Shown: positions 27,563-36,834 of the stretch, in pieces
Layout: every line of letters begins with the position of its first letter
Numbering within the stretch: the stretch's first letter is position 1
Source of the DNA: Photobacterium obscurum
GTDB taxonomy: Bacteria > Pseudomonadota > Gammaproteobacteria > Enterobacterales > Vibrionaceae
DNA length: 64,000 nucleotides
NCBI RefSeq assembly: GCF_026191635.1
Contig: NZ_JAKRRW010000022.1
Coordinates: forward strand, 1-64,000
Direction of reading: 5' to 3'
Notes under the pieces: model-generated
Databases searched by the model: none
Seen by the model: the letters and a program-made list of their open reading frames with translations, nothing else
Told to the model about the DNA's origin: nothing
Program-made: the position numbers and the translations under genes

Positions 27563-28209
27563 TACAGTTCTACCTCAGCGGCGGCAACAATGTGTGCATC
27601 GTGACCTTCTGCCAGTTTAGGCAGTTTAACTTCAGTCACTTTCCAGCCGCGATGGATAAGGGTTCCGGTGAAAGGAGCTTCGCCTACAACATTACCCGTC
27701 AAGCGCACTTCAGAGGCATTAAAGCCTTGTGGCAGGGTAATGCGAGTTTCTTCGTCTTCAGAACGAATTGGGGCAAAGCTGAAGTATTCGTTAAGGACTT
27801 TCTGGCCGCCTTCGTGAATCACACGAGCAGCAGCACCAATTTCAGCATCGGCAAAACCTTTTAGGTCTTCTTGCATGAAATCGATAAAACGGGCTTCTTG
27901 CTGTAGTAGAGACAGTAGCTGCAGCGCTGCTTCAGGTGTTGCCGTTTTCAGTTTTGGTTCTACTTCAACAATTTTTTCGATGATTTTTTCAACTTCAACG
28001 ATCTTCTCGACAGGTTTTTCAACCTCTACGATTTTCTCTACTTCGACTTCTTTCTCGACAATCTTTTCAACTTCTACTGGCTTGCCTTTTTTAGCAATAT
28101 ATAAAACCAGTAATACCAATACCAAGCCGCCTAACCAAGCGTGCCCCATATCAATCGTTGTCGGCACTGCCGATAAATCCACAGTCATTTTAGAAAAATC
28201 AAAAGCCAT
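27562..28209 (-). CDS. DUF2760 membrane-anchored protein
   Basis: A 215-residue protein. A single membrane helix lies at about residues 24-40 (AWLGGLVLVLLVLYIAKKG), followed by a strikingly regular run of VEK/VEV repeats (residues 45-85, units such as VEKIVEVEK) that must form a long charged coiled coil or stiff stalk. From about residue 92 the DUF2760 domain begins (EAALQLLSLLQQEARFIDFM). It is the first gene of the chaperone operon and is coupled to the 611-residue Hsp70 by a one-base overlap. It may tether the Hsp70 to the membrane; that role is inference from coupling and topology. Confidence 0.9.
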   Translation of the reverse strand: MAFDFSKMTVDLSAVPTTIDMGHAWLGGLVLVLLVLYIAKKGKPVEVEKIVEKEVEVEKIVEVEKPVEKIVEVEKIIEKIVEVEPKLKTATPEAALQLLSLLQQEARFIDFMQEDLKGFADAEIGAAARVIHEGGQKVLNEYFSFAPIRSEDEETRITLPQGFNASEVRLTGNVVGEAPFTGTLIHRGWKVTEVKLPKLAEGHDAHIVAAAEVEL

Positions 28210-28682
28210 ATCCGTCTTCTCTTTACAGTGAAAAATAGATTCACTATGAACAATTTGGGCTGAATACTAACATACTCATGCTGCATTACATCTAGGCTCA
28301 ACATATTTTTGCCCTAAATCAAGCTAGAAATGTTGACTTAGATTAATTTACAACCAATCAAGGGTTTGACACAACTCTGTCATTCTAAATGAGTCAGAAT
28401 TATATTCCACTATGCTCATAATAAACTTTATGAAAACTTTGATTGCTTCCTTTCATTTTTAGTCAATTTTTCACGACTTTGTCAGTATTTCATTGTTATT
28501 AAGCGGGGCTTGATGCGTATTGAGGAGAAGTCTGGGTAAGTATTCGCTAGGAAATGGGCTTTTATTCCAGCACGGTAGAGTAAAATGATAACAATGTGTG
28601 ATTTGTCCGGTTATAACGATGTTTTTTGGGTAGACTTGCGGTAAATTTAGCAAATTGCTTTTACTGTCCATCAGGTTGAATT
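28210..28682. other. Divergent intergenic region, chaperone operon and yajD
   Basis: A 473-base AT-rich gap with promoters for both directions. I looked for a heat-shock sigma-32 promoter (CTTGAA and CCCCAT elements) before the DUF2760 gene and found no good match. No ORF or RNA seen. Confidence 0.4.
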
Positions 28683-29036
28683 ATGTCATCAGATTATTAC
28701 GGCACTAGTGCCGCTTACGCCCGTAAAGAACAAGGTTACCGTGAGAAAGCACTGAAGCTTTACCCATGGGTGTGTGGCCGCTGTTCGAGGGAGTTTGTTT
28801 ATTCCAACCTTCGTGAATTGACCGTTCACCACGTTGATCACGATCATACCAATAACCCAGAAGACGGTAGTAACTGGGAACTATTGTGTCTTTTCTGCCA
28901 CGATCACGAGCACGAGAAATACACTGAGCATGATCAGCAAACCGGCAGTGTGATCAAAGCGGGTGAGAATGATCACGAAGCGGCAACTTTTAATCCATTT
29001 GCTGATTTGAAAGCGATGATGGAAAAGAAGAAGTAA
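28683..29036 (+). CDS. yajD: HNH nuclease family protein YajD
   Basis: A 117-residue protein nearly identical in its core to E. coli YajD: GYREKALKLYPWVCGRCSRE, then FVYSNLRELTVHHVDHDH and NWELLCLFCHDHEHEKYTE. Two Cys pairs (CGRC and CLFC) bind structural zinc and the HH/DH residues form the HNH active centre. The NPFADLKAMMEKKK tail is also conserved. Its cellular role is not well defined; an HNH endonuclease activity is predicted. It is transcribed alone and converges on the M50 protease gene across the heptamer repeat. Confidence 0.95.
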   Translation: MSSDYYGTSAAYARKEQGYREKALKLYPWVCGRCSREFVYSNLRELTVHHVDHDHTNNPEDGSNWELLCLFCHDHEHEKYTEHDQQTGSVIKAGENDHEAATFNPFADLKAMMEKKK

Positions 29037-29118
29037 GAAATAGCGGGATCTAGGTTTTAGGAAGAACAGGCCCTAGGAAAGAGCAATAGCTTGACTCTTT
29101 GTTGGGGCTTTATATCCT

Positions 29119-29152
29119 GACCCAGGACCCAGGACCCAGGACCCAGGACCCA
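29119..29152. repeat. Heptanucleotide tandem repeat
   Basis: Four exact copies of GACCCAG plus a partial fifth (GACCCA), then ATGACC, in the 127-base gap between yajD and the M50 gene. Flanking blocks CTAGGTTTTAGG (from 29050) and CCTAAAACC (from 29171) are inverted relative to each other, so the array may be the centre of a small repeat element. Confidence 0.75.
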
Positions 29153-29163
29153 TGACCTTATCT

Positions 29164-30246
29164 CTAGGAACCTAAAACCTGTAACGGCAATCCCAGCATT
29201 GCATCGCCTGTACCGGCGAAATAGACGATAATTCCCACCAAAGCACTGACCAACCCGACATACCATACAAACGAGACAACTTGCCCGTAGCGATCTAATG
29301 GCAGGAGATGGCTGTGATGGCGGTATTTCCATTCCATCAAGATTTCAATTGAACCCATTACTAATAAGAAGCCAAATAGGGCCAAGCCAAGCGAATAGCT
29401 CAGTATCACGCCGCCTACTGCAGCCAATGCACAGAGGGTGATCCCGACTTTGCTGTTCATCGAGAAACTGATGCTCTTGAGTACATGGCCGCCATCAAGC
29501 GGCAGGATTGGTAACAGGTTGAATAAGTTCAGTAGCGCGTTGAACACCGCGAGGCCGGCGAAGAACATTTCTCCGGTAACCCAGTAGATGAGCGTACAGA
29601 TTATCGACATGATAAGGCCGAACAAAGGGCCCATGATAGAAATGACTACATCCTGCCAGCGGGTATTAATCTTCTCATCACTAAGGGCTAGACCACCAAG
29701 AAACGGAACCAGGTAGATCCCCTTGGTTTTCATGCCAAAGTATTTCATTGCCCGGATATGGCCGTATTCGTGAAAAACCAAACAGGCGACAAGGGCTAGG
29801 GCAAATTGAACCGAGAATAGCCATGAATAGGCGGCAAGACTGGCTGCTGCCAATACGCCTTTGATAACCTTAGCGCTTTTTAATAGCTTCATTCCAAGCG
29901 ATGCGAGGCCGATTAAGCTGAATTTGCGTTTAGGCTCTGGCTTGGCGGTCGGGATCTGTTTCTCGATATCTTTGCTGTTTCGGGAGCCATCCACGATGAG
30001 CTGCTCGTTGGCGCTTAGGCGGTATTCGATTAAGAAAGGCTGCCAGCTTAGCGAAACCTCAACACGACATTTGATGATGTCTTCGCCATTACTGAGTTCA
30101 AACTCATGAACATGCTGATCGTTATGATCGGCATTGGCACTGATTTGCGAAACTAGGGTGTTGTTCCAAAATAGCTGTTGCCAGCCAGCCATTGATCCTT
30201 CCAGTCGAAGAGGTTGGCCAAGAAAATCAGTTGATAATAGTTCCAA
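29164..30246 (-). CDS. Site-2 protease family (M50) membrane metalloprotease
   Basis: A 360-residue protein with an N-terminal soluble domain of about 110 residues, then several membrane helices with the zinc motif VFHEYGH (HEYGH at 159-163) and the third-ligand motif LPLDGGHVLKS (LDGGH at 250-254), as in site-2 proteases that cut transmembrane substrates. The start is TTG at 30246 with GGA upstream; an ATG at codon 19 is possible but would lose conserved-looking sequence. The N-terminal domain may be a substrate or membrane-surface binding module. No anti-sigma factor or sigma factor lies nearby, so its substrate cannot be guessed. Confidence 0.85.
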   Translation of the reverse strand: MELLSTDFLGQPLRLEGSMAGWQQLFWNNTLVSQISANADHNDQHVHEFELSNGEDIIKCRVEVSLSWQPFLIEYRLSANEQLIVDGSRNSKDIEKQIPTAKPEPKRKFSLIGLASLGMKLLKSAKVIKGVLAAASLAAYSWLFSVQFALALVACLVFHEYGHIRAMKYFGMKTKGIYLVPFLGGLALSDEKINTRWQDVVISIMGPLFGLIMSIICTLIYWVTGEMFFAGLAVFNALLNLFNLLPILPLDGGHVLKSISFSMNSKVGITLCALAAVGGVILSYSLGLALFGFLLVMGSIEILMEWKYRHHSHLLPLDRYGQVVSFVWYVGLVSALVGIIVYFAGTGDAMLGLPLQVLGS

Positions 30247-30300
30247 GGAGTATTCCGTTTTACTGGGGTAATAGTGAAAGCGAGATTATGCCTTTTGGTA

Positions 30301-30594
30301 TTATGGGTAGTCGAGAACTGATTTTATTTCGGTTAGGTTATCGACAATCCACTGTTTGTTGATTGCTCCCCAATCAGATATCTCGTAGTGACCGCTGCGG
30401 TTCCGTTCGCCTTTGGTTTGGATAAACGTACAGGTGATATCCAGATCGGCAAGGCTTTTGATGGTGTCTTGGGCTGTGCGCCGAGGCATTCCTGTGTATT
30501 CAAGAATACCAGGCACAGTTGTAATGCCGCTGTCAATTAAGTGGGCAATATATAAACGGCGATAGAAGCTGCTTTTCGTTTTACTGATAGGCAT
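30301..30594 (-). CDS. Small winged-helix DNA-binding protein
   Basis: A 97-residue protein. GILEYTGMPRRTAQDTIKSL (about residues 29-48) is a helix-turn-helix, and the following segment with GHYEISDWGAINKQW fits a wing. It resembles small winged-helix regulators common in vibrios. No other domain is present. The gene lies 54 bases upstream of the M50 gene on the same strand, so the two may be co-transcribed and it may control the protease. The ribosome binding site is weak. Confidence 0.7.
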   Translation of the reverse strand: MPISKTKSSFYRRLYIAHLIDSGITTVPGILEYTGMPRRTAQDTIKSLADLDITCTFIQTKGERNRSGHYEISDWGAINKQWIVDNLTEIKSVLDYP

Positions 30595-30907
30595 AGTGGT
30601 AAGTTGTAATCCTTTAATCCATTTTCCAAGTCTCCGACGTACTTGGCTATAAGTATCCTTGTATTGAGAGTATCACTAAAGCTTGTATGGTGTATGGCTA
30701 AATCACTGGGGTTACGGTTGTTGAGGCTTTCATTTCTCGTGAATTGCCACATGTGTAAGTTAGATGTACAAGGTAGTTAGCATTTCGCTCATAGTTTGAG
30801 CGCTTAATACGCAGGTAGAAAAAAACCTTTCCAAAATGTGTACTTACACTTGTTTTCACCCTCTACATGTAGATACTTAATCAAATGAATTATTACTAGG
30901 GCTGATA
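30595..30907. other. Divergent intergenic region
   Basis: A 313-base gap with promoters for the winged-helix gene and the gene at 30908. No specific site recognised. Confidence 0.35.
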
Positions 30908-31462
30908 ATGAGCGCGTTAAGAAAGGCATACAAGCCTAGAATTCCAATGCCTAGCCATCAATGCTCATTGGAAGATAGAGCAAGCATCCCGAATGAATGT
31001 GGTGTGTATGCTATTTCAAAGGGGTTTGAATGCTTGTTGGTAGGTAGCTCAACCAACGTGGGGAAGGCGCTCCAGTCAATTCACAAAATTGGTGATGTAC
31101 AGGTAACTCTGGGTTGCACTGCCCAGTTCTGGCGATGTAGGCCGGATGAGTTGCAGGCAAAGATGTTTTATTTTATCTATGCGATGGATCCTTTATATAA
31201 CCTGCACCTGCCAGATAATTTCGTTGATACGATGTTGGATTATATTAGGCCTGATTCAAAACTCGTTATTGAAGATATCGAGAGGTTTGCTCAACACTTC
31301 TCGCAGAACAGGGCATACCGAGCGAGGCCTGAAGTGATTGATAATCGTAAGGCTGAAATCACAAGAATGGCATACCTCGCGGCATTCAATGAGTTAACCG
31401 GTGAAGAACTGGATATTGTCCAAGATGCACTCAACCAGGTACGAATGGACAAAGGAATCTAA
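30908..31462 (+). CDS. Hypothetical protein, possible degenerate GIY-YIG fold
   Basis: A 184-residue protein without signal or membrane helix. Residues 28-60 read IPNECGVYAISKGFECLLVG then SSTNVGKALQSIHK. The GVY (32-34) and LVGSSTN (44-50) elements have the order and spacing of GIY-YIG nuclease motifs, but the usual catalytic Arg and Glu positions are not clear, so it may be an inactive relative or unrelated. The C-terminal half is helical. AGGG precedes the ATG. It is transcribed alone with its own terminator, upstream of the nap genes. Confidence 0.65.
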   Translation: MSALRKAYKPRIPMPSHQCSLEDRASIPNECGVYAISKGFECLLVGSSTNVGKALQSIHKIGDVQVTLGCTAQFWRCRPDELQAKMFYFIYAMDPLYNLHLPDNFVDTMLDYIRPDSKLVIEDIERFAQHFSQNRAYRARPEVIDNRKAEITRMAYLAAFNELTGEELDIVQDALNQVRMDKGI

Positions 31463-31474
31463 GCACAGTTGTTG

Positions 31475-31501
31475 GAAGGTCACTGCAGGTGGCCTTTTTA
31501 C
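31475..31501 (+). terminator. Terminator after the hypothetical gene
   Basis: Stem AAGGTCAC/GGTGGCCTT (one wobble) with a short loop, followed by TTTTTACC, 13 bases after the stop. Confidence 0.85.
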
Positions 31502-31702
31502 CTAACCTAAGCTAAGAGTCTGTTTGAACTAGGCGGACTCTTAAGTTTTACTCATTTCTTCTTCTACTTTTTCCTCCCTTTAGCTGCGATTAGCTCCAAC
31601 TAATTGATCCATGCCTTTGAGCTGAGGTCATTATATCCATACGTTCGTCGCGAGCTGCATTAGATTGTCTCTATAAGTTATCAAATTCTCAGAAGCTGAC
31701 TA

Positions 31703-31718
31703 GAGTTAACATTAACTC
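31703..31718. promoter_or_regulatory. Perfect palindrome in the nap upstream region
   Basis: GAGTTAA-CA-TTAACTC, two 7-bp arms around two bases, ending 20 bases before the napE ATG. It could be an operator or a 5'-UTR hairpin. It does not match FNR or NarP consensus sequences. Confidence 0.35.
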
Positions 31719-31738
31719 AATAGTCTTGGAGGAGAAGG

Positions 31739-31876
31739 ATGGACGCAGAAACACGACGTCGAGCAGAGCTCAAGGCATTTCTATTCATTACGGTCATTCT
31801 GTTTCCGATCCTTGCCGTAGCCGTTGTCGGCGGCTATGGATTTTTGGTGTGGTTTGTACAGGTACTTTCTGGCTAG
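31739..31876 (+). CDS. napE: Periplasmic nitrate reductase subunit NapE
   Basis: A 45-residue single-pass membrane protein, MDAETRRRAELKAFLFITVI with a continuing helix (LFPILAVAVVGGYGFLVWF), typical in length and layout of NapE. GGAGGAG lies six bases before the ATG. NapE is an accessory subunit of uncertain role found in some nap operons. It opens the cluster; napA follows after 63 bases. In most napE-containing operons napD stands between napE and napA; here it is absent. Confidence 0.85.
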   Translation: MDAETRRRAELKAFLFITVILFPILAVAVVGGYGFLVWFVQVLSG

Positions 31877-31939
31877 GAATGATATCAGAGCTGTTTGTTA
31901 GAAGCTGACCATATATTGAAAGTAAGTAGAGAGGTCGTA

Positions 31940-34432
31940 ATGAAATGTTCACGGCGTAAGTTTATTAAGGCGCAGGCAGCCGCCACAGCAGCTGCGGCTG
32001 TTGGTATAACCATTCCAGTGAAAGCCAGCAATGTTGTAACTGATGCGTCCCAGACCCGATTGAAATGGGAGAAAGCCCCGTGCCGTTTCTGTGGTACCGG
32101 GTGCTCGGTGAATGTTGGAGTGAAAGATGACAAGATCGTTGCGACACATGGCGATATCAAGTCACCAGTTAACCGTGGTTTGAATTGTGTGAAAGGCTAT
32201 TTCCTCTCTAAGATAATGTATGGTGAAGATCGTTTGACACAGCCGCTGTTAAGAATGAAAGGCGGTAAGTATGATAAAAACGGCGAGTTTACCCCGGTAA
32301 GCTGGGATCAGGCATTCGATATTATGGCCGAGAAGTGGAAGGCAACCCTTAAAGAAAAAGGGCCTGAAGCCATTGGCATGTTTGGTTCGGGTCAGTGGAC
32401 TGTTTACGAAGGTTATGCCGCGTCTAAGTTAATGAAAGGCGGCTTTCGTTCAAACAATATCGAGCCTAATGCAAGGCACTGTATGGCCTCTGCGGTTGTA
32501 GGGTTTATCAGAACCTTCGGTATCGATGAACCGATGGGATGCTATGACGATATTGAGGCTGCCGATGCATTTGTACTTTGGGGCTCGAATATGGCCGAGA
32601 TGCACCCAATCCTGTGGACTCGGGTGACTGACCGTCGCTTGTCTAAACCCGATGTGAAAGTATCGGTACTCTCTACCTTTGAACACCGAAGTTTTGAATT
32701 GGCAGATATCCCCATTGTTTTTACTCCTCAGTCTGATCTGGCAATTCTAAACTTTATCGCCAACTACATTATTACCAATAACAAAGTAAATCAGGATTTT
32801 GTTAGCAAGCATGTTAATTTCCGACGTGGTGCGACTGATATCGGTTATGGATTAAGGCCAGAACACCCGCAGCAGAAAAAGGCCAAGAACCCTGACAGCG
32901 GCGCATCCGATCCGATGACTTTTGATGAGTTTAAAGCGTTCGTATCAGAGTATACAGTTGAAAAGGCCAGTGAATTATCAGGGGTCAAGCCTGATAAGTT
33001 GATTGAGTTAGCCGAGTTATACGCCAACCCTGACATTAAAGTGGTTTCGTTCTGGACGATGGGCTTTAACCAGCATACCCGTGGTGTGTGGTGCAATAAT
33101 TTGGTTTATAACATTCACTTATTGACCGGAAAAATCTCCACTCCAGGAAACAGTCCTTTCTCCTTAACCGGCCAGCCTTCAGCCTGCGGTACAGCCCGAG
33201 AGGTCGGAACCTTTGCCCACCGCTTACCCGCTGATTTAGTGGTGGCGAACCCCGAGCACCGTAAAACAGCTGAGAAAATTTGGAAGCTCCCAGACGGCAT
33301 AATTCCGGGTAAAGTTGGTGCCCATGCCGTGCTGCAGAGCCGGTTATTGAAAGACAGTAAGATTAATGTCTACTGGATCCAGGTGAACAACAACTTGCAA
33401 GCCGCGGCAAACATGAATGAAGAGACATTGCCGGGCTACCGAAACCCCGACAATTTCATCGTGGTGTCAGAAGCCTATCCGACAGTCACCGCTCAATCAG
33501 CTGACTTGATTTTGCCGACCGCAATGTGGGTGGAGAAGGAAGGGGCTTACGGCAATGCAGAGCGTCGCACTCAGCTTTGGTATCAAATGGTAAAAGCTCC
33601 CGGTGAATCTAAATCTGATTTGTGGCAGTTGATGGAATTTTCTAAACGCTTCAAAACCGAGGAAGTGTGGCCGAAAGAGCTGCTCGACGCCAATCCAAGT
33701 TACAAGGGAAAAACTTTGTTTGATGTGTTGTTTGTCAATGGCAATGTCAACAAGTTCCCGCTATCAGATCTACCGGAAGGTCAGATGAATGATGAAGCTA
33801 CTGAGTACGGTTTTTACGTACAGAAAGGCTTGTTTGAAGAATATGCTGAGTTTGGTCGGGGGCATGGCCATGACTTAGCTCCGTTTGATATGTACCACCA
33901 AAGCCGTGGGTTGCGCTGGCCTGTGGTCGACGGAAAAGAAACCTTGTGGCGATACCGTGAGGGCTCTGATCCATATGTAAAAGAAGGTGCGGGGTTTGAG
34001 TTTTACGGTAAACCTGATGGCAGAGCCATTATTTTCGCCTTGCCCTATGAAGCGCCAGCGGAAAGTCCGGATAAAGAATATGACATGTGGCTTGTGACTG
34101 GTCGGGTACTGGAACATTGGCATTCAGGCTCTATGACCCAGCGTGTACCCGAGCTGTTTAAGTCCTACCCGAATGCTCAAGTGTTTATGCACCCAGAAGA
34201 TGCAAAATCACGGGGATTAAGGCGCGGCGATGCCGTGAAGGTGATATCACGCCGCGGCGAAATCGTTACGCGGGTTGAAACGCGTGGCCGAAACAAGCCA
34301 CCGATGGGGTTGGTGTTTGTTCCTTGGTTTGATGCCAGTCAGCTAATCAATAAAGTCACTCTGGATGCCACCGATCCACTGTCTAAGCAGACAGATTTCA
34401 AAAAATGTGCAATTAAAATAATGAAAGCATAG
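31940..34432 (+). CDS. napA: Periplasmic nitrate reductase catalytic subunit NapA
   Basis: An 830-residue molybdoenzyme that reduces nitrate to nitrite in the periplasm. A Tat signal (SRRKFIK at 4-10) directs folded export. The [4Fe-4S] ligands are Cys48, Cys51, Cys55 and Cys83 (CRFCGTGC ... NCVKGY), and Cys181 in ARHCMAS is the molybdenum ligand. Bis-MGD binding segments and the C-terminal DUF-free cap are intact, so it looks functional. The start at 31940 is chosen because the Tat motif follows directly and AGAGAGG precedes it. The gene order is napE-napA-napB-napC. Maturation normally needs NapD, which is not in this cluster. Confidence 0.97.
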   Translation: MKCSRRKFIKAQAAATAAAAVGITIPVKASNVVTDASQTRLKWEKAPCRFCGTGCSVNVGVKDDKIVATHGDIKSPVNRGLNCVKGYFLSKIMYGEDRLTQPLLRMKGGKYDKNGEFTPVSWDQAFDIMAEKWKATLKEKGPEAIGMFGSGQWTVYEGYAASKLMKGGFRSNNIEPNARHCMASAVVGFIRTFGIDEPMGCYDDIEAADAFVLWGSNMAEMHPILWTRVTDRRLSKPDVKVSVLSTFEHRSFELADIPIVFTPQSDLAILNFIANYIITNNKVNQDFVSKHVNFRRGATDIGYGLRPEHPQQKKAKNPDSGASDPMTFDEFKAFVSEYTVEKASELSGVKPDKLIELAELYANPDIKVVSFWTMGFNQHTRGVWCNNLVYNIHLLTGKISTPGNSPFSLTGQPSACGTAREVGTFAHRLPADLVVANPEHRKTAEKIWKLPDGIIPGKVGAHAVLQSRLLKDSKINVYWIQVNNNLQAAANMNEETLPGYRNPDNFIVVSEAYPTVTAQSADLILPTAMWVEKEGAYGNAERRTQLWYQMVKAPGESKSDLWQLMEFSKRFKTEEVWPKELLDANPSYKGKTLFDVLFVNGNVNKFPLSDLPEGQMNDEATEYGFYVQKGLFEEYAEFGRGHGHDLAPFDMYHQSRGLRWPVVDGKETLWRYREGSDPYVKEGAGFEFYGKPDGRAIIFALPYEAPAESPDKEYDMWLVTGRVLEHWHSGSMTQRVPELFKSYPNAQVFMHPEDAKSRGLRRGDAVKVISRRGEIVTRVETRGRNKPPMGLVFVPWFDASQLINKVTLDATDPLSKQTDFKKCAIKIMKA

Positions 34433-34443
34433 GAGTTCGAAAG

Positions 34444-34914
34444 ATGAAACGATTAATTTCAGCGCTTCTATTGCTATTCACTCCCGTATTTCTATCAGTA
34501 ACAGTTGTGGTGGCTGCGACTGCTGTGGTGGATGAGGATTTGGCTACCTTACGAAAATTTGCTCTAAATGAGCAACCAGAGCCCCCGGTGATGAGCAAAA
34601 CACTCAATACCGATCGTATTCCGGCGCGAAGCTATCCGATGCAACCACCAATCATTCCCCATAAGATCGACAATTATCAAGTAGATCTTAAGGTGAATAA
34701 ATGCATGTCTTGCCATGCAAGAGGTCGTGTTGAAGAGACGCAGGCACGAATGATCAGTGTTACCCACTACATGGATCGCGACGGTAATTTCCTGGCTGAG
34801 CTGTCACCTCGCCGTTATTTCTGTCAGCAGTGTCATGTGGCACAAACTGATGCGAAACAATTGGTAGGTACTGATTTCACAGACCTTGACACATTAATTG
34901 ATCAAGAGCAGTGA
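34444..34914 (+). CDS. napB: Periplasmic nitrate reductase dihaem cytochrome NapB
   Basis: A 156-residue c-type cytochrome with signal peptide (ALLLLFTPVFLSVTVVVAA) and two haem-binding motifs, CMSCH and CQQCH. The IPARSYPMQPPIIPHKIDNY segment is characteristic of NapB. It takes electrons from NapC and passes them to NapA. It starts 11 bases after napA and ends 13 bases before the napC start, so the genes are one transcript. Confidence 0.95.
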   Translation: MKRLISALLLLFTPVFLSVTVVVAATAVVDEDLATLRKFALNEQPEPPVMSKTLNTDRIPARSYPMQPPIIPHKIDNYQVDLKVNKCMSCHARGRVEETQARMISVTHYMDRDGNFLAELSPRRYFCQQCHVAQTDAKQLVGTDFTDLDTLIDQEQ

Positions 34915-34927
34915 GGGGGTAGCCAGT

Positions 34928-35509
34928 ATGTGGAACTGGATTAAGAAATGGTGGCAGCTGGTTAGTTCACCACCGAAACACTTTAGCCTGGGTTTTTTAA
35001 CCTTAGGAGGATTCATTGCCGGGATCATTTTCTGGGGGGCCTTCAATACAGGTATGGAATTTACCAATAGTGAGCCGTTCTGTGTGAGCTGTCATAGAGA
35101 CAATGTCTATCAGGAAATCCAAGACACGATACATTTCACTAACCGTACCGGGGTAAGGGCTATTTGCTCTGATTGCCACGTTCCGCATGATTGGACAGAT
35201 AAAATGGCGCGTAAGATGCAAGCATCCAAAGAGGTGTATGCATGGCTCACCGGCGCTATTTCAACGCTGGAAAAATTTAATGAAAGGCGGCGGCATATGG
35301 CAGATCGAGAATGGGCAAGGATGAAAAAAAATGATTCATTGGAGTGCCGTAATTGCCATGAGTTCGTGTATATGGATTTTACCCGTCAATCTAAACGGGC
35401 ATCGACTCAGCATTCGACGGCGTTAGCTGATGGCACAAAAACGTGTATTGATTGCCATAAAGGTATCGCACATAAACTGCCTGATATGCATGGTGTGGAA
35501 GGCTTTTAG
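34928..35509 (+). CDS. napC: Tetrahaem quinol dehydrogenase NapC
   Basis: A 193-residue NapC/NirT family cytochrome: one N-terminal membrane helix (FLTLGGFIAGIIFWGAF) and four CxxCH motifs, CVSCH, CSDCH, CRNCH and CIDCH. It oxidises menaquinol or ubiquinol and feeds NapB. The ATG at 34928 follows AGGGGGT; a longer in-frame start would overlap napB and is not needed. It is the last gene before a strong terminator. NapF, G and H are not present here. Confidence 0.95.
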   Translation: MWNWIKKWWQLVSSPPKHFSLGFLTLGGFIAGIIFWGAFNTGMEFTNSEPFCVSCHRDNVYQEIQDTIHFTNRTGVRAICSDCHVPHDWTDKMARKMQASKEVYAWLTGAISTLEKFNERRRHMADREWARMKKNDSLECRNCHEFVYMDFTRQSKRASTQHSTALADGTKTCIDCHKGIAHKLPDMHGVEGF

Positions 35510-35554
35510 GGTTTTCAAATATAGCTAAAGTTCAAATGAACAGGGTTCAAAATA

Positions 35555-35594
35555 TAAATTGGGTCAAAAGGTAACTTTTGACCCAATTTTTTTG
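35555..35594 (+). terminator. Strong terminator after napC
   Basis: A perfect 15-bp stem AAATTGGGTCAAAAG/CTTTTGACCCAATTT with a 4-base loop, followed by TTTT, 46 bases after the napC stop. Confidence 0.93.
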
Positions 35595-35837
35595 GCTCAA
35601 ATTGGCCTTTTCAGATGTGAAAATTTTTAAGCTTGAATTTAAAAACAGCGTAAAATTGTATGGATATAGCACTTTTGCTAGATATATCGGGATTTTTTGC
35701 AAAAATACCTGCCAAGTTAACATTAAGTCTATTAATGGTAAATTAGACGTAATACTATGCTTTGCTTTTATAAGTATGGGTATTCACCGTTAGTAATGTG
35801 GATACATCAAGATTACTAGCATTGTGAATATGTCTCG

Positions 35838-36800
35838 ATGAGCAAATCTATAGCACCTTCATTTTCAATAAAGTTCCTACATCCTCGCTATTGGCCAACA
35901 TTGGCGATGATTTTGATTATGTTCCTTCTTAGTTGGCTCCCATATTGTATCCAGTTCCGTTTAGGCCAGGGAATGGGACGGCTTGTGCTAAGCCTGATGA
36001 AAAAGCGTCGTTTTACTATCCGCCGTAACCTAGAGCTTTGCTTTCCTGATATGAGTGAAGATGAGAAAGACCGAATTGTAAAACAGAATATTGATAACTC
36101 AGGACTGGCCTTATTTGAAACGGGGATGGCATGGTTTTGGCCTGACGCTCGTGTTAGACGACATGTTGATATCGAAGGTATGGAACATATTCATAAGCTA
36201 GAACAAGAGGGGAAGGGGGCACTGTTTGTTGCAGTACACTCCCTAAACTTGGAACTTGGCGCAAGAGCATTTGGAGTAAGAAAATCAGGCATGGGAGTGT
36301 ACCGCCCAAATAACAACCCTTGTTTTGATTATTTTCAATATAAGGGACGCTCCCGATCTAACCGTACTTTGCTCGATCGTAAAGATGTTAAAGGCATGCT
36401 TCATGCCTTAAAAAGCGGTGCACGGGTATGGTATGCCCCTGATCATGACTACGGTCGCCGCCGTTCAACATTTGCGCCTTTGTTTGCTGTTAACAAAGCG
36501 TGTACGACGACGGGAACCAGCCTATTGGTTGATTCCTCTGAGTGTGAAGTTGTGCCATTTACGATGGTAAGGAACACAAACTCCGGCCAGTATACGATTA
36601 AAATTCATCCACCTTTGGACGATTTTCCTCGAAATGATCCAGAAGCGGCTGCTGCATATATTAATAAAGTGGTCGAGCGTTCAATTTTAGCGGCACCAGA
36701 ACAGTATATGTGGCTGCACCGTCGATTTAAAACACGTCCGGAGGGGGAGGCCTCGCTATACGAGGATGTTTCCCTCACTTTGGAAAGTCAGACTTCATAA
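35838..36800 (+). CDS. Lipid A late acyltransferase, LpxL/LpxM family (copy 1)
   Basis: A 320-residue inner-membrane acyltransferase that adds a secondary acyl chain to lipid A. One N-terminal helix (LAMILIMFLLSWLPYCI) anchors it. The catalytic HX4E motif is HSLNLE (His134, Glu139). Further family blocks are NIDNSGLALFETGMAWFW, GVYRPNNNPCFDYFQYKGRS, VWYAPDHDYGRRRSTFAPLF and the C-terminal EQYMWLHRRFKTRPEGE. The ATG at 35838 has no good ribosome binding site but matches the start of the second copy. A close paralog lies 481 bases downstream. Which acyl chain and position it uses cannot be read from sequence. Confidence 0.9.
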   Translation: MSKSIAPSFSIKFLHPRYWPTLAMILIMFLLSWLPYCIQFRLGQGMGRLVLSLMKKRRFTIRRNLELCFPDMSEDEKDRIVKQNIDNSGLALFETGMAWFWPDARVRRHVDIEGMEHIHKLEQEGKGALFVAVHSLNLELGARAFGVRKSGMGVYRPNNNPCFDYFQYKGRSRSNRTLLDRKDVKGMLHALKSGARVWYAPDHDYGRRRSTFAPLFAVNKACTTTGTSLLVDSSECEVVPFTMVRNTNSGQYTIKIHPPLDDFPRNDPEAAAAYINKVVERSILAAPEQYMWLHRRFKTRPEGEASLYEDVSLTLESQTS

Positions 36801-36834
36801 AGTTAGAACGTTACGCCATTGAACAATATTGAGA

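Noticed and set aside
29119-29152. CRISPR array
   Set aside because: The units are 7 bases with no spacers; it is a simple tandem repeat.
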